Source: Mycobacterium sp. 236(2023) (lineage in GTDB: Bacteria; Actinomycetota; Actinomycetes; Mycobacteriales; Mycobacteriaceae). Taken from it: a stretch of 64,000 nt of DNA. The translations under genes and the position numbers were made by a program. Position 1 is the first letter of the stretch. Each line of letters starts with the position of its first letter. Positions 16,602 through 25,067 of the stretch are shown here, one piece after another. The notes beneath the pieces were generated by a model. The model was not told where the DNA came from. It did no database searches and saw only the letters and a program-made list of their open reading frames with translations. The stretch spans positions 23,127-87,126 of the forward strand of contig NZ_JARSBP010000014.1 in the NCBI RefSeq assembly GCF_029623955.1. The letters are read 5' to 3'.

Positions 16602-17747
16602 ATGCCAGCACGCCGCGTTGCGATCGTCGGGGCCGCGCTGTCGGACTGCGGGAGAGTCCCGGACAAGACGGCGATGGCCCTGATAGCGCAATCGTCCCGA
16701 CTCGCCATCGCGGATGCAGGTCTGACGAAGAACGACATCGAAGGTTTCGGTGGGCACGGCGCATTACTGCCACCTCTCGAGGTCGCGGAATACCTCGGAC
16801 TGAAGCCGGTCTGGGTAGACGCGACGAATACCGGCGGGTCGTCGTGGGAGGTCATGGCGCGACACGCCACGGCGGCGATCGCAAATGGCGAGATCGATAT
16901 CGCCCTGCTCACCTACGGTTCCACGGCGCGCTCGGACGTCAAACGCCGGCAACGCGGCTCGGTCGCAGCGATGAGCACGGGGGGCGCGATGCAGTACGAG
17001 GCGCCCTACGGTGCCACCCTGATCGCCAAGTACGCGATGGCTGCGCGACGCCACATGATCGAATACGGGACGACGGTCGAACAGCTCGCCGAAGTAGCGG
17101 TGGCCGCGCATGAGTGGGCAGCCATGAACGACAACGCCTTTGACCGTGACCGGCTCACTGTGGCTGACGTGTCAGCGGCACCCATGGTCGCCGACCCCTT
17201 CACCACCAAGCACGTATGCCTGCGCACCGACGGTGGTGGAGCCATTGTTCTGGCCAGCGAGGGTGTCGCCGAGAACTGTCAGCGCGAGCCCGTCTGGGTT
17301 CTGGGCGCCGCCGACGCAACCTCCCACGTCAGCATGAGTGAGTGGGGTGACTTCACCACGTCGGCGGCCGCAGTCTCCGGTCCGAAGGCCTTCGCCCAGG
17401 CTGGTGTCGATCCCTCGGACATCGATGTGTGCCAGCTCTACGACTCCTTCACCGCCACCGTCTTGCTCAGTGTGGAAGATCTGGGCTTCTGCGCCAAGGG
17501 AGAAGGTGGCGCATTCATCGAGTCCGGCGCGCTGCGGCCCGGCGGCGTGCTACCGACGAACACCGACGGCGGCGGACTCGCGTCGTGCCACCCGGGAATG
17601 CGGGGCATGTTCTTGATGGTCGAAGCTGTCCGGCAGTTGCGCGGCGAATGCGGGGAACGACAGGTCGGCGGGGCACGACTGGCGTGCGTGCATGCAATGG
17701 GTGGCTTCTTCAGTCACAGCGCGACGATGGTCCTGGGAAAGAACTGA
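16602..17747 (+). CDS. SCP2-thiolase-like protein lacking the nucleophilic Cys; Ltp2-type aldolase candidate
   Basis: A 381-aa thiolase-fold protein of the lipid-transfer/SCP2-thiolase group. The usual N-terminal nucleophile region (C-S-x-G) reads NTGGSS near residue 75, so the Cys is absent. The His of the thiolase HEAF-type motif is replaced in QLYDSFTA near 277, and the C-terminal Cys-x-Gly region reads HAMGGFFSH. It therefore should not act as a classical thiolase. The steroid side-chain aldolase Ltp2 has the same fold and works with a DUF35 partner; here a DUF35 gene follows with overlapping stop and start codons. Retro-aldol cleavage of a beta-hydroxyacyl-CoA is the best guess. The short leader follows element C. 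Confidence 0.8.
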   Translation: MPARRVAIVGAALSDCGRVPDKTAMALIAQSSRLAIADAGLTKNDIEGFGGHGALLPPLEVAEYLGLKPVWVDATNTGGSSWEVMARHATAAIANGEIDIALLTYGSTARSDVKRRQRGSVAAMSTGGAMQYEAPYGATLIAKYAMAARRHMIEYGTTVEQLAEVAVAAHEWAAMNDNAFDRDRLTVADVSAAPMVADPFTTKHVCLRTDGGGAIVLASEGVAENCQREPVWVLGAADATSHVSMSEWGDFTTSAAAVSGPKAFAQAGVDPSDIDVCQLYDSFTATVLLSVEDLGFCAKGEGGAFIESGALRPGGVLPTNTDGGGLASCHPGMRGMFLMVEAVRQLRGECGERQVGGARLACVHAMGGFFSHSATMVLGKN

Positions 17748-18145
17748 TGGGCGCCGCGGATCGGCCGACGACCGACAGCGATAGCGAGATCTGGTGGTCG
17801 GCCATCCAGAATCACGCCCTGCACGTCAACGCGTGCGGCGATTGTGGCCGAAAGTCGTTGTACTCGCGGCCCTTCTGTCCGCACTGCTGGAGCGAGGACG
17901 TGACATCATTGGTGGCGACCGGCCGCGCGACGCTCTACACGTGGAGTGTCGTACACCAGAACGCTGCCCCGTTCGACGTGCGCGCCCCGTACATCCTCGC
18001 GATGGTGGATCTCGAAGAAGGCCCTCGGCTGATGACGGTCATCGAACAATGTCCTGCCGAGCAGCTCCATGCCGGTATGCCACTCGCTGTCGCCTTTCGA
18101 TCCGACGATGACGGCTTCGTGGTACCGGTCTTCCATCCGAAGTAG
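17747..18145 (+). CDS. DUF35/OB-fold zinc-ribbon protein, partner of thiolase-like protein
   Basis: A 132-aa protein with an N-terminal rubredoxin-like zinc ribbon (CGDCGRKSLYSRPFCPHCWS: four Cys in two CxxC pairs, about residues 31-47) and a C-terminal OB fold (the TWSVVHQNAAPF to VAFRSDDDG region). DUF35 domains bind and activate thiolase-fold enzymes; in actinobacterial steroid catabolism the DUF35 domain of ChsH2 is needed by Ltp2. ATG overlaps the thiolase-like stop (TGATG), consistent with a stoichiometric complex. There is a 62-bp gap to the next gene. Confidence 0.85.
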   Translation: MGAADRPTTDSDSEIWWSAIQNHALHVNACGDCGRKSLYSRPFCPHCWSEDVTSLVATGRATLYTWSVVHQNAAPFDVRAPYILAMVDLEEGPRLMTVIEQCPAEQLHAGMPLAVAFRSDDDGFVVPVFHPK

Positions 18146-18207
18146 TCGAAACAGTCTGTGGAAAACGATGTTTGCCGTCCGTACGTACGTGTGAAAGGAA
18201 CCGAGAG

Positions 18208-19509
18208 ATGAACAAAGACGACATCATTCTGATCAGCGTGGACGATCACATCGTCGAACCGCCGGACATGTTCAAGAACCATCTGTCGAAGAAGTATCTG
18301 GATGAGGCGCCGCGTCTGGTGCACAACGAGGACGGTTCGGATACCTGGCAGTTCCGCGACGTGGTGATCCCGAATGTGGCGCTCAATGCGGTGGCGGGCC
18401 GACCTAAGGAGGAGTACGGCCTAGAGCCCCAGGGGTTGGACGAGATCCGGCCGGGGTGCTGGCAGGTTGATGAGCGCGTCAAGGACATGAATGCCGGCGG
18501 CATCCTGGGGTCGATGTGTTTCCCGTCGTTCCCCGGGTTCGCGGGTCGGTTGTTTGCCACCGAAGACCATGATTTCTCGCTGGCGTTGGTGCAGGCCTAC
18601 AACGACTGGCACGTGGAGGAGTGGTGCGGGGCGTATCCGGCGCGGTTCATCCCGATGACGCTGCCGGTGATCTGGGACCCCGAGGCGTGCGCGAAGGAGA
18701 TCCGCCGTAACGCCGCACGCGGCGTGCACTCGATGACCTTCACCGAAAACCCCGCGGCGATGGGGTATCCCAGCTTCCACGACTTCGACCACTGGAAGCC
18801 CATGTGGGACGCCATCGTCGACACCGACACCGTCCTCAACGTGCACATCGGGTCGTCGGGGCGACTCGCCATCACGGCGCCGGATGCGCCGATGGACGTG
18901 ATGATCACGCTGCAGCCGATGAACATCGTGCAGGCGGCTGCCGATCTGTTGTGGTCACGCCCGATCAAGGAATACCCGGACCTCAAGATCGCCTTGTCCG
19001 AGGGCGGGACCGGGTGGATCCCCTACTTCCTGGAGCGGGTGGATCGCACGTATGAGATGCATTCGACGTGGACGGGTCAGGATTTCAAGGGCAAGTTGCC
19101 GTCGGAGGTGTTCCGTGATCACTTCCTGACGTGTTTCATCGCCGATCCGGTGGGCGTGACGACGCGGCATCAGATCGGGATCGACAACATCTGCTGGGAA
19201 GCCGACTACCCCCATAGCGACTCGATGTGGCCCGGCGCCCCCGAACAACTCGACGACGTCTTCACGTCCAACAATGTGCCCGATAACGAGATCAACAAGA
19301 TGACATATGAGAACGCCATGCGGTGGTACAACTGGGATCCGTTCACCCACATCACCAAAGAACAGGCCACCGTCGGCGCACTACGCAAAGCCGCCGAAGG
19401 CCACGACGTGTCCATCCACGCACTGTCGAAGCGAGAGCACAGCGCCGGCGCTTCGGATTGGCAGGCTCAGATGAGCAAGGCCACGGTCAATGTCAGCGGA
19501 GGGAAGTAG
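18208..19509 (+). CDS. COG2159-type amidohydrolase (Asp-x-His subfamily), A-type
   Basis: A 433-aa amidohydrolase_2-family protein. The first metal motif is D12-D13-H14, followed by LNVHIGSSGRLAI (His on a central strand), LSEGGTGWIPYFLERVD, and EADYPHSDSMWPG near residue 332 with the last metal Asp. The pattern SVDDHIVEPPDMF closely parallels the 5785-6972 paralogue. A 60-residue C-terminal extension is specific to this copy. ATG at 18208 follows GAAAGGAA; the frame above it is not conserved in type. The 62-bp gap upstream holds a GGAAAAC...TTTGCC half-match to the second regional motif, so it may have its own promoter. Confidence 0.85.
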   Translation: MNKDDIILISVDDHIVEPPDMFKNHLSKKYLDEAPRLVHNEDGSDTWQFRDVVIPNVALNAVAGRPKEEYGLEPQGLDEIRPGCWQVDERVKDMNAGGILGSMCFPSFPGFAGRLFATEDHDFSLALVQAYNDWHVEEWCGAYPARFIPMTLPVIWDPEACAKEIRRNAARGVHSMTFTENPAAMGYPSFHDFDHWKPMWDAIVDTDTVLNVHIGSSGRLAITAPDAPMDVMITLQPMNIVQAAADLLWSRPIKEYPDLKIALSEGGTGWIPYFLERVDRTYEMHSTWTGQDFKGKLPSEVFRDHFLTCFIADPVGVTTRHQIGIDNICWEADYPHSDSMWPGAPEQLDDVFTSNNVPDNEINKMTYENAMRWYNWDPFTHITKEQATVGALRKAAEGHDVSIHALSKREHSAGASDWQAQMSKATVNVSGGK

Positions 19510-19527
19510 CTTCCGCCTCAGCCACGC

Positions 19528-21102
19528 CTACCCCGCGTTGACCAAGCGGTTCGCCAGCATCCTGGGTCGCCCGTGCGAGCGGGCGTCCAGGGTGTTGCGT
19601 TCCACCTTGCCATTCGCGTTGAGCGGTAGCGGCTGATCCCACAGCACAAGTTCCTCGGGCAGTTTGTACTTCGGCAGGCCGGCGGTCAGCAGAGCTTCGG
19701 TGATGTCGTCGAGTGACAGCGTCACCCCGGGCCCGAGGACCATCGCCACTGCGAGCCTCTCCCCCGTCACCGGGTCGGCGACGGAATAGGCGGCACACTC
19801 CTTCACGCCGTTGATCCGGGCGACGGCCTCATCGACCTCCGCTGTGGCGATCTTGAGGCCGTTGCGGATCACAATGTCCTTGATACGCCCCACGATTCGG
19901 ACCCGACCGTCGGCCAGCTCGGCGACATCGCCGGTGCGAAACCAGTCATCGTCGAAAGCCTCGACGTCGCCTTCGCCGCGGGTGTAACCCAGGTAGGTGT
20001 GTGGGCCCCTGATACAACACTCCGTGGGTTCCTGCGCCGAACCCACCTTGATCTCCACGTCCTGTAGAGGAACTCCATCATCGGCATGGCGGAGTTCCTT
20101 GGGTTCGAATCGCAGCCCGGACGTGCTGACGGGCACTTCCGACGACCCGTAGGCACGCATCACGACGATCCCGAAATCGTTCTCGATCCGCTCGACGATG
20201 CGCCGATCGAGCATGGTGCCGCCGAGATACACCGCGCGCAGCGGGAGCGCCGCACCCCGCTGGACCGCTTCGTCGAGAAGCCTGTCCAACAACCGATCTG
20301 GGCCGCCATACCACGTCGCCCCGGATTCGATGAGCAGGTCGCAGGTTGCCGCCGGCTCCCAGCGGTCCTCCAACGTCACCGGTGCCGCGAGCATCGGCCC
20401 GATGAACACCGCCTGGAGGACACCGGTGACCGATGCGAGCGGGCTGATCAAGAAGATGCCGTCGTCGTCGGTGAGGCCCGCCGCCGCCACGTAATTGGAC
20501 GAGGCCTTGAGCAAAGTGCTCAACGAGTGCACGACCCCCTTGGGTGCCGACGTCGTGCCGGAGGTGAAGAGGACCAGGGCAGGCTCGTCGGCGGCGCGCA
20601 CCGGGTTGGCAGGGAGCGGCCTAAGGTCACCCCGGAGACGCTCGATGTCGATCCAGTGCAACAGATCGGACAGCTGCGATCCGCCGGTCTCAGACCAGTT
20701 CGGCGCCAACCCGTACTCGACACCTGTACGTTGCACGATGTCGGCGACCTGTAGAGGACCGCTGCTTCTCGGCACCAGAAGGACAACGGCATCGATCCGC
20801 AGCGCCGCATGAATGGCGACAAGTGAATCGACGTCGTTGCCTACCACGACCAAGACGCAGATCGACGCGCCCACTCCGGCATCGCTCATCACCGACGCCG
20901 CCGCGTCGATCCGTTCGTCCAGCTCGGCGAACGTCAATTCTCCCTGGCGGTCTCTCACCGCCGGCCGGGCTGGGCAGCGCGCGGCGGCGGCGCGAATCAC
21001 GTCCATCGGCTCGGAGGACCAGAAACCCTCGGCTCGGTAGCGATCTCGCAGAGATGCGGCTCGCAGGCGTGCCCGTCCCAGCAGCTCAGACGAGCTGGTC
21101 AT
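19528..21102 (-). CDS. Acyl-CoA synthetase (AMP-forming)
   Basis: A 524-aa ANL-family ligase. The P-loop is LFTSGTTSAPKGVVHS around residue 180-190, the A5 region MRAYGSSEVPVS, the hinge aspartate GDVAELADGRVRIVGRIKD, and the catalytic Lys in PLNANGKVERN near the C-terminus. ATG at 21102 follows GGAGGA; the frame continues six codons upstream but without a better site. It is divergent from the SDR at 21160 with element D between them, so acid activation and the beta-hydroxyacyl dehydrogenase may respond together. The substrate is unknown. Confidence 0.9.
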   Translation of the reverse strand: MTSSSELLGRARLRAASLRDRYRAEGFWSSEPMDVIRAAAARCPARPAVRDRQGELTFAELDERIDAAASVMSDAGVGASICVLVVVGNDVDSLVAIHAALRIDAVVLLVPRSSGPLQVADIVQRTGVEYGLAPNWSETGGSQLSDLLHWIDIERLRGDLRPLPANPVRAADEPALVLFTSGTTSAPKGVVHSLSTLLKASSNYVAAAGLTDDDGIFLISPLASVTGVLQAVFIGPMLAAPVTLEDRWEPAATCDLLIESGATWYGGPDRLLDRLLDEAVQRGAALPLRAVYLGGTMLDRRIVERIENDFGIVVMRAYGSSEVPVSTSGLRFEPKELRHADDGVPLQDVEIKVGSAQEPTECCIRGPHTYLGYTRGEGDVEAFDDDWFRTGDVAELADGRVRIVGRIKDIVIRNGLKIATAEVDEAVARINGVKECAAYSVADPVTGERLAVAMVLGPGVTLSLDDITEALLTAGLPKYKLPEELVLWDQPLPLNANGKVERNTLDARSHGRPRMLANRLVNAG

Positions 21103-21115
21103 GATCGTCCTCCGA

Positions 21116-21154
21116 TGCAAATGTCGGTTCTCGTTTGTAGTAAATGTAACCTCT
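21116..21154 (+). promoter_or_regulatory. Composite operator/promoter element, copy D
   Basis: TGCAAA-N6-TTCTCG (21116-21133) with GTAAA at 21140, exactly 24 nt from the first base. If GTAAAT is the -10 box, transcription would start within about 10 nt of the SDR ATG at 21160, which has no Shine-Dalgarno sequence; a leaderless mRNA is likely. The second dyad's right arm is not conserved. Confidence 0.5.
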
Positions 21155-21159
21155 CACGC

Positions 21160-22056
21160 ATGGCTTCTTCGTACACCACCTCTTCCGACCTCCCATCGTT
21201 GACGTTCGACGACCAGGTGGCCATCGTCACCGGCGCGGGAGGGGGGCTCGGGCGGTGTCATGCGCTCGAGCTGGCTCGGCGCGGAGCCCGCGTCGTGGTC
21301 AACGATCTCGGCAGCGCTGTCGACGGCAGTGGGGCCTCCACGTCGGCAGCACAGGCCGTTGTCGACGAAATCACCGCCGCGGGTGGGACAGCGATAGCCA
21401 ACGGCGACTCCGTGGCCACCGAGGCCGGTGGCGCAGCGATTGTGACAGCAGCGAAGGACGCCTTCGGCCGGGTGGACATTCTGGTCAACAACGCGGGCAT
21501 CCTGCGTGACGCTGCGTTCAAGAACATGACGGCAGACCAAGTCGATGCTGTGTTGGCTGTCCACCTGACCGGCGCCTTCAACGTGACCAGGGCCGTGTGG
21601 CCGATCATGCGCGAACAGAACTACGGCCGTATTATTCAAACCACCTCGGGCACCGGCCTTTTCGGCAACTTCGGACAGGCCAATTACGGCGCCGCGAAGA
21701 TGGGGCTCGTCGGCATGATGCACGTGCTCGCGATCGAGGGCGCACGCAACGGAATTACGATCAACGCAATCGCACCCATTGCCCGGACCCGAATGACAGA
21801 AGACATCATGGGCGAGGCCGGGAAAGCGATGGATCCCGAACTCGTCACCCCTGTGGTGATCTATCTGGCCCACCGCGACTGCGACCGCACCGCGCACATC
21901 TACTCGGTCGGCGCCGGCAAGGTCTCCCGCGTGTTCATCGGCGTCACCAAGGGCGTCGAGAACACCGAGCTGACGGCGGAATCCGTCTCCGCGGCGATCG
22001 ACGAAATCGACAATCCCGCCACCTTCACGATCCGCGGCGGGCCCGCAGCCGGCTGA
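21160..22056 (+). CDS. SDR, MFE-2-type 3-hydroxyacyl-CoA dehydrogenase
   Basis: A 298-aa short-chain dehydrogenase. The cofactor motif VTGAGGGLGRCHALELARRGARVVVNDLG is read here in parts: TGAGGGLG (about residues 20-27) and NDLG. NNAGILRD follows, with catalytic Ser in the TTSGTG segment and Tyr-x-x-x-Lys as NYGAAK around 175. NDLG plus a Gly/Ser-rich insert (SAVDGSGAST) is typical of the dehydrogenase domain of peroxisomal multifunctional enzyme type 2 and its bacterial stand-alone relatives. It would oxidise a 3-hydroxyacyl-CoA. Start at ATG 21160; upstream in-frame Met codons lie within the promoter element. Confidence 0.87.
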   Translation: MASSYTTSSDLPSLTFDDQVAIVTGAGGGLGRCHALELARRGARVVVNDLGSAVDGSGASTSAAQAVVDEITAAGGTAIANGDSVATEAGGAAIVTAAKDAFGRVDILVNNAGILRDAAFKNMTADQVDAVLAVHLTGAFNVTRAVWPIMREQNYGRIIQTTSGTGLFGNFGQANYGAAKMGLVGMMHVLAIEGARNGITINAIAPIARTRMTEDIMGEAGKAMDPELVTPVVIYLAHRDCDRTAHIYSVGAGKVSRVFIGVTKGVENTELTAESVSAAIDEIDNPATFTIRGGPAAG

Positions 22057-22058
22057 GG

Positions 22059-22877
22059 TCAGCGACCGCGGAAATCAGGAGTGCGCCGCTCAGTGAAGGC
22101 ACGCAACCCTTCCGTCAGGTCGGAGGTGTGCGAAATCAACTCGGCGGCCCAGGCTTCCTGCTCGAATGCCCGGTCCCGGCTCGACTCCGAGGACACCGCC
22201 AAGAGGCGCTTGGTGTGCGAGAGCATCACCGTCGGTCCCGCTGCCAGGCGGACCGCCAGTTCCTCCGCGGCCGAGGTCACCGCCTCCGGCGGCGCCACCC
22301 GGTTGACCAGGCCGAGGCGTTCGCAGGTAGAGGCTCCGACCGGCTCACCGAGCATCAGCAACTCGGTGGCCTTGCGGAGACCGACAATCCGGGTCAAAAG
22401 GTGTACCGCGCCCGAATCCGGCAGGATTCCGCGATGAACAAAGGCCTCGATCAGTGTGGCCTCCGACGACATCACCACCAGATCGCAGGCCAGCACGAGG
22501 CTGGCGCCCGCACCGACCGCGACCCCGTTGACTGCTGCGACGACCGGCTTGTCGCAATCCAGTACAGACGCCACCAGCCGTTGCCAGCCCTGTGCCAGCA
22601 TTCGGGCGATGTCACCGGGACGCTTTTCCGCAAGCGCCAGTGACACCGAGTCATCGGACTTTGACGGCAACCCGGCCCCGGCGCAGAAATGGCGCGAGCC
22701 GACCGCGCCCAGAAGTACCGCCCGCACCGACGGGTTGGCGTGAGCGTCCTCAAACGCCTCAGTAAGTGCATCACGAGCGTTGGGCGACAACGAATTTCCC
22801 ACGTCGGCACGATTGATGGTGATTCGCAGTACTGCGTCGCCACCGCGCTCGACATCGATACCGGTTGCTTCGGTCAT
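22059..22877 (-). CDS. Enoyl-CoA hydratase/isomerase family protein
   Basis: A 272-aa crotonase-fold protein. NSLSPNARDAL, HFCAGAGLPSKSD and NGVAVGAGASLVLACDL mark the CoA and oxyanion sites; GILPDSGAVHLLTRIVGL has an Asp where hydratases usually have Glu, a pattern seen in isomerase-type relatives such as PaaG. It ends with the usual FTERRTPDFRGR tail. ATG at 22877 follows GGAG; a GTG four codons earlier is possible. It converges with the SDR (2-bp gap) and is divergent from the MaoC-like operon with element F in between. Confidence 0.87.
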   Translation of the reverse strand: MTEATGIDVERGGDAVLRITINRADVGNSLSPNARDALTEAFEDAHANPSVRAVLLGAVGSRHFCAGAGLPSKSDDSVSLALAEKRPGDIARMLAQGWQRLVASVLDCDKPVVAAVNGVAVGAGASLVLACDLVVMSSEATLIEAFVHRGILPDSGAVHLLTRIVGLRKATELLMLGEPVGASTCERLGLVNRVAPPEAVTSAAEELAVRLAAGPTVMLSHTKRLLAVSSESSRDRAFEQEAWAAELISHTSDLTEGLRAFTERRTPDFRGR

Positions 22878-22894
22878 CTTCTGCTCCACCCTGC

Positions 22895-22933
22895 GTTAAC
22901 GGCGTTTCCGTTTTTCGGGTATCTTAATTTCCG
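22895..22933 (-). promoter_or_regulatory. Composite operator/promoter element, copy F (minus strand)
   Basis: Read on the minus strand from 22933: CGGAAA-N6-TACCCG, then after 6 nt GGAAA-N5-TTAAC. The 24-nt spacing equals that of the plus-strand copies. The left arm CGGAAA is identical to the arm of the dyad before the mce operon (56129-56146). It lies just upstream of the crotonase at 22877 and could also affect the divergent MaoC-like operon. Confidence 0.45.
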
Positions 22934-22977
22934 CAACGATGCCGAGGATAGTGCGGGCCAAGACGAGGAGGCGCTGG

Positions 22978-24255
22978 ATGACTCGATCCTCCTCTCAGGC
23001 CGACTCTCTGAGGACCGGGCAGATCACCGACGAAGGATTGGCCCGGCTGCGTGCCACCATCGGCATCGCTGTACCGCACACTCAGCCGCCGCATTACTTT
23101 CGTCCCAACGAGGACAGTTTCCGGCACGTAGCCGAGAGCTACGGTGACGCCAACCCGCTGTGGTCGGACCCCGAGTACGCGGCCAAATCCGTCTGGGGCG
23201 AGCCGGTGGCGCCGCCGGCGCTCGTCGGGGGCGACACCCTCATCGGCGAGGACGAAGTCGCCGTGCTCTCCGACGACGATCGCGCCCTCACCAAAGGAGA
23301 CCCTCTCCGCGGGGTCCACGCGTTCTACGCATCGTCGTCGCGGGAGTGGTGGGCACCGTTGCGCGCCGGCCACCGCATCTTCCGGCGCAACGCCCTCGTG
23401 GCGGCGCTCGACAAAAGCAGCGAGTTCGCCGGCCGCGCCATTCACGAGTGGTCGGCGCAGGTATTTCGGGACGACGAGGGCGTCATCCTCGGCGGCCAGT
23501 ACCGCAACATGATCCGCACCGAGCGCAGCAAAGCTCGCGGCCAGAAGAAATACGAAGCCGTCGAACTGAAGACGTGGACCGAGGACGAGATCGCCGACAT
23601 CGATGCGCGGTATGCGCGCGAGGTGCCGCGTGGCGCAGATCCCCGATGGTGGGAGGACGTCAACGAGGGCGACTCGGTGGGGCCGCTGACCAAAGGCCCG
23701 CTGACGGTCACCGACATGGTGTGCTGGCACGTCGGGATGGGCACCGGAATGTACGGGGTGCGCCCGCTGGGCTTGGCATGGCGAAACCGCCAACGGATTC
23801 CGCGGTTCTACACGCCGAACGAATACGGCGTACCTGATGTGCAGCAGCGGGTGCACTGGGAGCCTGACGCCGCGCGTAATGCAGGCAACCCCACCACGTT
23901 CGACTACGGCCGTATGCGTGAGACGTGGTTGATCCACCTGTGCACCGACTGGATGGGCGACGACGCCTGGCTGTGGAAACTCGACTGCGAGTTTCGTCTT
24001 TTCAACTATGTCGGCGATCTGCACACCATCACCGGCACGGTGGAGCGTAAGTACCTGGCCGACGGGGACCGTCCTGCGGTCGACGTCGAACTGGCCGCGA
24101 CCAGTCAGCGGGGGCAGGTGACCGCTCCCGGTCGTGCCACGATCCTGCTTCCCAGCCGCGAACGCGGACCGGTGCGCCTTCCGGACCCGCCCGGCGGGGC
24201 CACTGACCTGCCGACGCTGCTGACCGCGGTGTCAGCCCAATTCGCCGGGCGCTGA
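22978..24255 (+). CDS. Double-hotdog MaoC-like acyl dehydratase
   Basis: A 425-aa protein with two hotdog units. The N-terminal unit is of the FAS1-like dehydratase type (HYFRPNEDSFRHVAESYGDANPLW contains the asymmetric Asn/His-like region; read in part as SYGDANPLW). The C-terminal unit contains DMVCWHVGMG and CTDWMGDDAWLWKLDCEFRLFNYVGD (in part: WLWKLDCEFRLFNYVGD). It probably hydrates an enoyl-CoA with a bulky acyl group. ATG at 22978 follows GAGGAGG, so a 13-residue longer start is rejected. It is the first gene of the long plus-strand beta-oxidation operon; the next crotonase starts 5 nt after its stop. Confidence 0.78.
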   Translation: MTRSSSQADSLRTGQITDEGLARLRATIGIAVPHTQPPHYFRPNEDSFRHVAESYGDANPLWSDPEYAAKSVWGEPVAPPALVGGDTLIGEDEVAVLSDDDRALTKGDPLRGVHAFYASSSREWWAPLRAGHRIFRRNALVAALDKSSEFAGRAIHEWSAQVFRDDEGVILGGQYRNMIRTERSKARGQKKYEAVELKTWTEDEIADIDARYAREVPRGADPRWWEDVNEGDSVGPLTKGPLTVTDMVCWHVGMGTGMYGVRPLGLAWRNRQRIPRFYTPNEYGVPDVQQRVHWEPDAARNAGNPTTFDYGRMRETWLIHLCTDWMGDDAWLWKLDCEFRLFNYVGDLHTITGTVERKYLADGDRPAVDVELAATSQRGQVTAPGRATILLPSRERGPVRLPDPPGGATDLPTLLTAVSAQFAGR

Positions 24256-24260
24256 AGACG

Positions 24261-25067
24261 ATGTCGTACGCGAGCGTGCCCGGTCTCCGCGCAGAACACA
24301 TCGGCGCCGTCCTCGCGCTGACATTCGATCGGGCCGACCGGCGCAACGCCGTCAACGACGAGATGCTCGACGCGATGAACGGCCACCTCGCTGCGGCAGG
24401 CATCGACGAGTCCGTCCGCGTCATCCGCATCGACGCCGACGGACGGGACTTCTGCGCGGGGTCCGATCTGGTCGCCAACAACGCACACTCGGAACGCAAA
24501 CCCCGCGTGGGCAGCACCCAGCGGCGGTTGCCGAACAAGGCCAACAGACTGATCCCGCTGATGCTGGAGACTCAGGTCCCGATCGTCACCGTGGTCCGCG
24601 GCTGGGCCGCAGGACTCGGTTTTCACATCGCGATGGCTTCTGACTTCTGTGTCGCCGCCGACGAGGCGCGGTTCTGGGAGCCGTTCATGGCGCGGGGCTT
24701 CAGTCCGGACAGCGGCGCGGCATGGCTACTCCCCCGGCTCATCGGGATGGTCCGCACGCGCCAGCTCCTGATGCTCGGTGAGGAGATCTCGGGCGCCACG
24801 GCCGCCGAGTGGGGCATCATCCATGGAGCCCACGACGGCGACGAACTTGATTCCGTCGCTGACGAACTCGTCAGCCGGCTGGCGGCCGCGCCCACCGTGG
24901 CACTCGGTCTGACCAAATGGCTACTGCAGTCCGGCAACGGCCTCGACCTCGACCGGCACCTGCAGAACGAAGCCCTTGCTCTTGAGTTATCCAGCCGCAG
25001 TGACGATTTCAAAGAAGGCTTGCGCGCCTTTCGCGACAAGCGTGATGCAGAGTTCACGGGGCGTTAG
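24261..25067 (+). CDS. Enoyl-CoA hydratase/isomerase family protein
   Basis: A 268-aa crotonase-fold enzyme in the beta-oxidation operon. DRRNAVNDEML, DFCAGSDLVANN and RGWAAGLGFHIAMASDF form the CoA/oxyanion sites. GFSPDSGAAWLLPRLIG has the Asp-Ser-Gly pattern of isomerase-type members (for example the PaaG group). The C-terminal FRDKRDAEFTGR tail is standard. It follows the MaoC-like gene by 5 nt and its stop abuts the ACAD start. A hydratase or double-bond isomerase role is likely. Confidence 0.87.
   Translation: MSYASVPGLRAEHIGAVLALTFDRADRRNAVNDEMLDAMNGHLAAAGIDESVRVIRIDADGRDFCAGSDLVANNAHSERKPRVGSTQRRLPNKANRLIPLMLETQVPIVTVVRGWAAGLGFHIAMASDFCVAADEARFWEPFMARGFSPDSGAAWLLPRLIGMVRTRQLLMLGEEISGATAAEWGIIHGAHDGDELDSVADELVSRLAAAPTVALGLTKWLLQSGNGLDLDRHLQNEALALELSSRSDDFKEGLRAFRDKRDAEFTGR

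Noticed and set aside
16602..17747. Ordinary acetyl-CoA acetyltransferase/thiolase
   Set aside because: The nucleophilic Cys and the other catalytic residues are replaced, so thiolysis by the usual mechanism is unlikely.
18180..18192. CGTACGTACG palindrome as the regional operator
   Set aside because: It does not resemble the GAGAA-type dyad and lies next to a ribosome-binding site; more likely a chance CG-rich palindrome.
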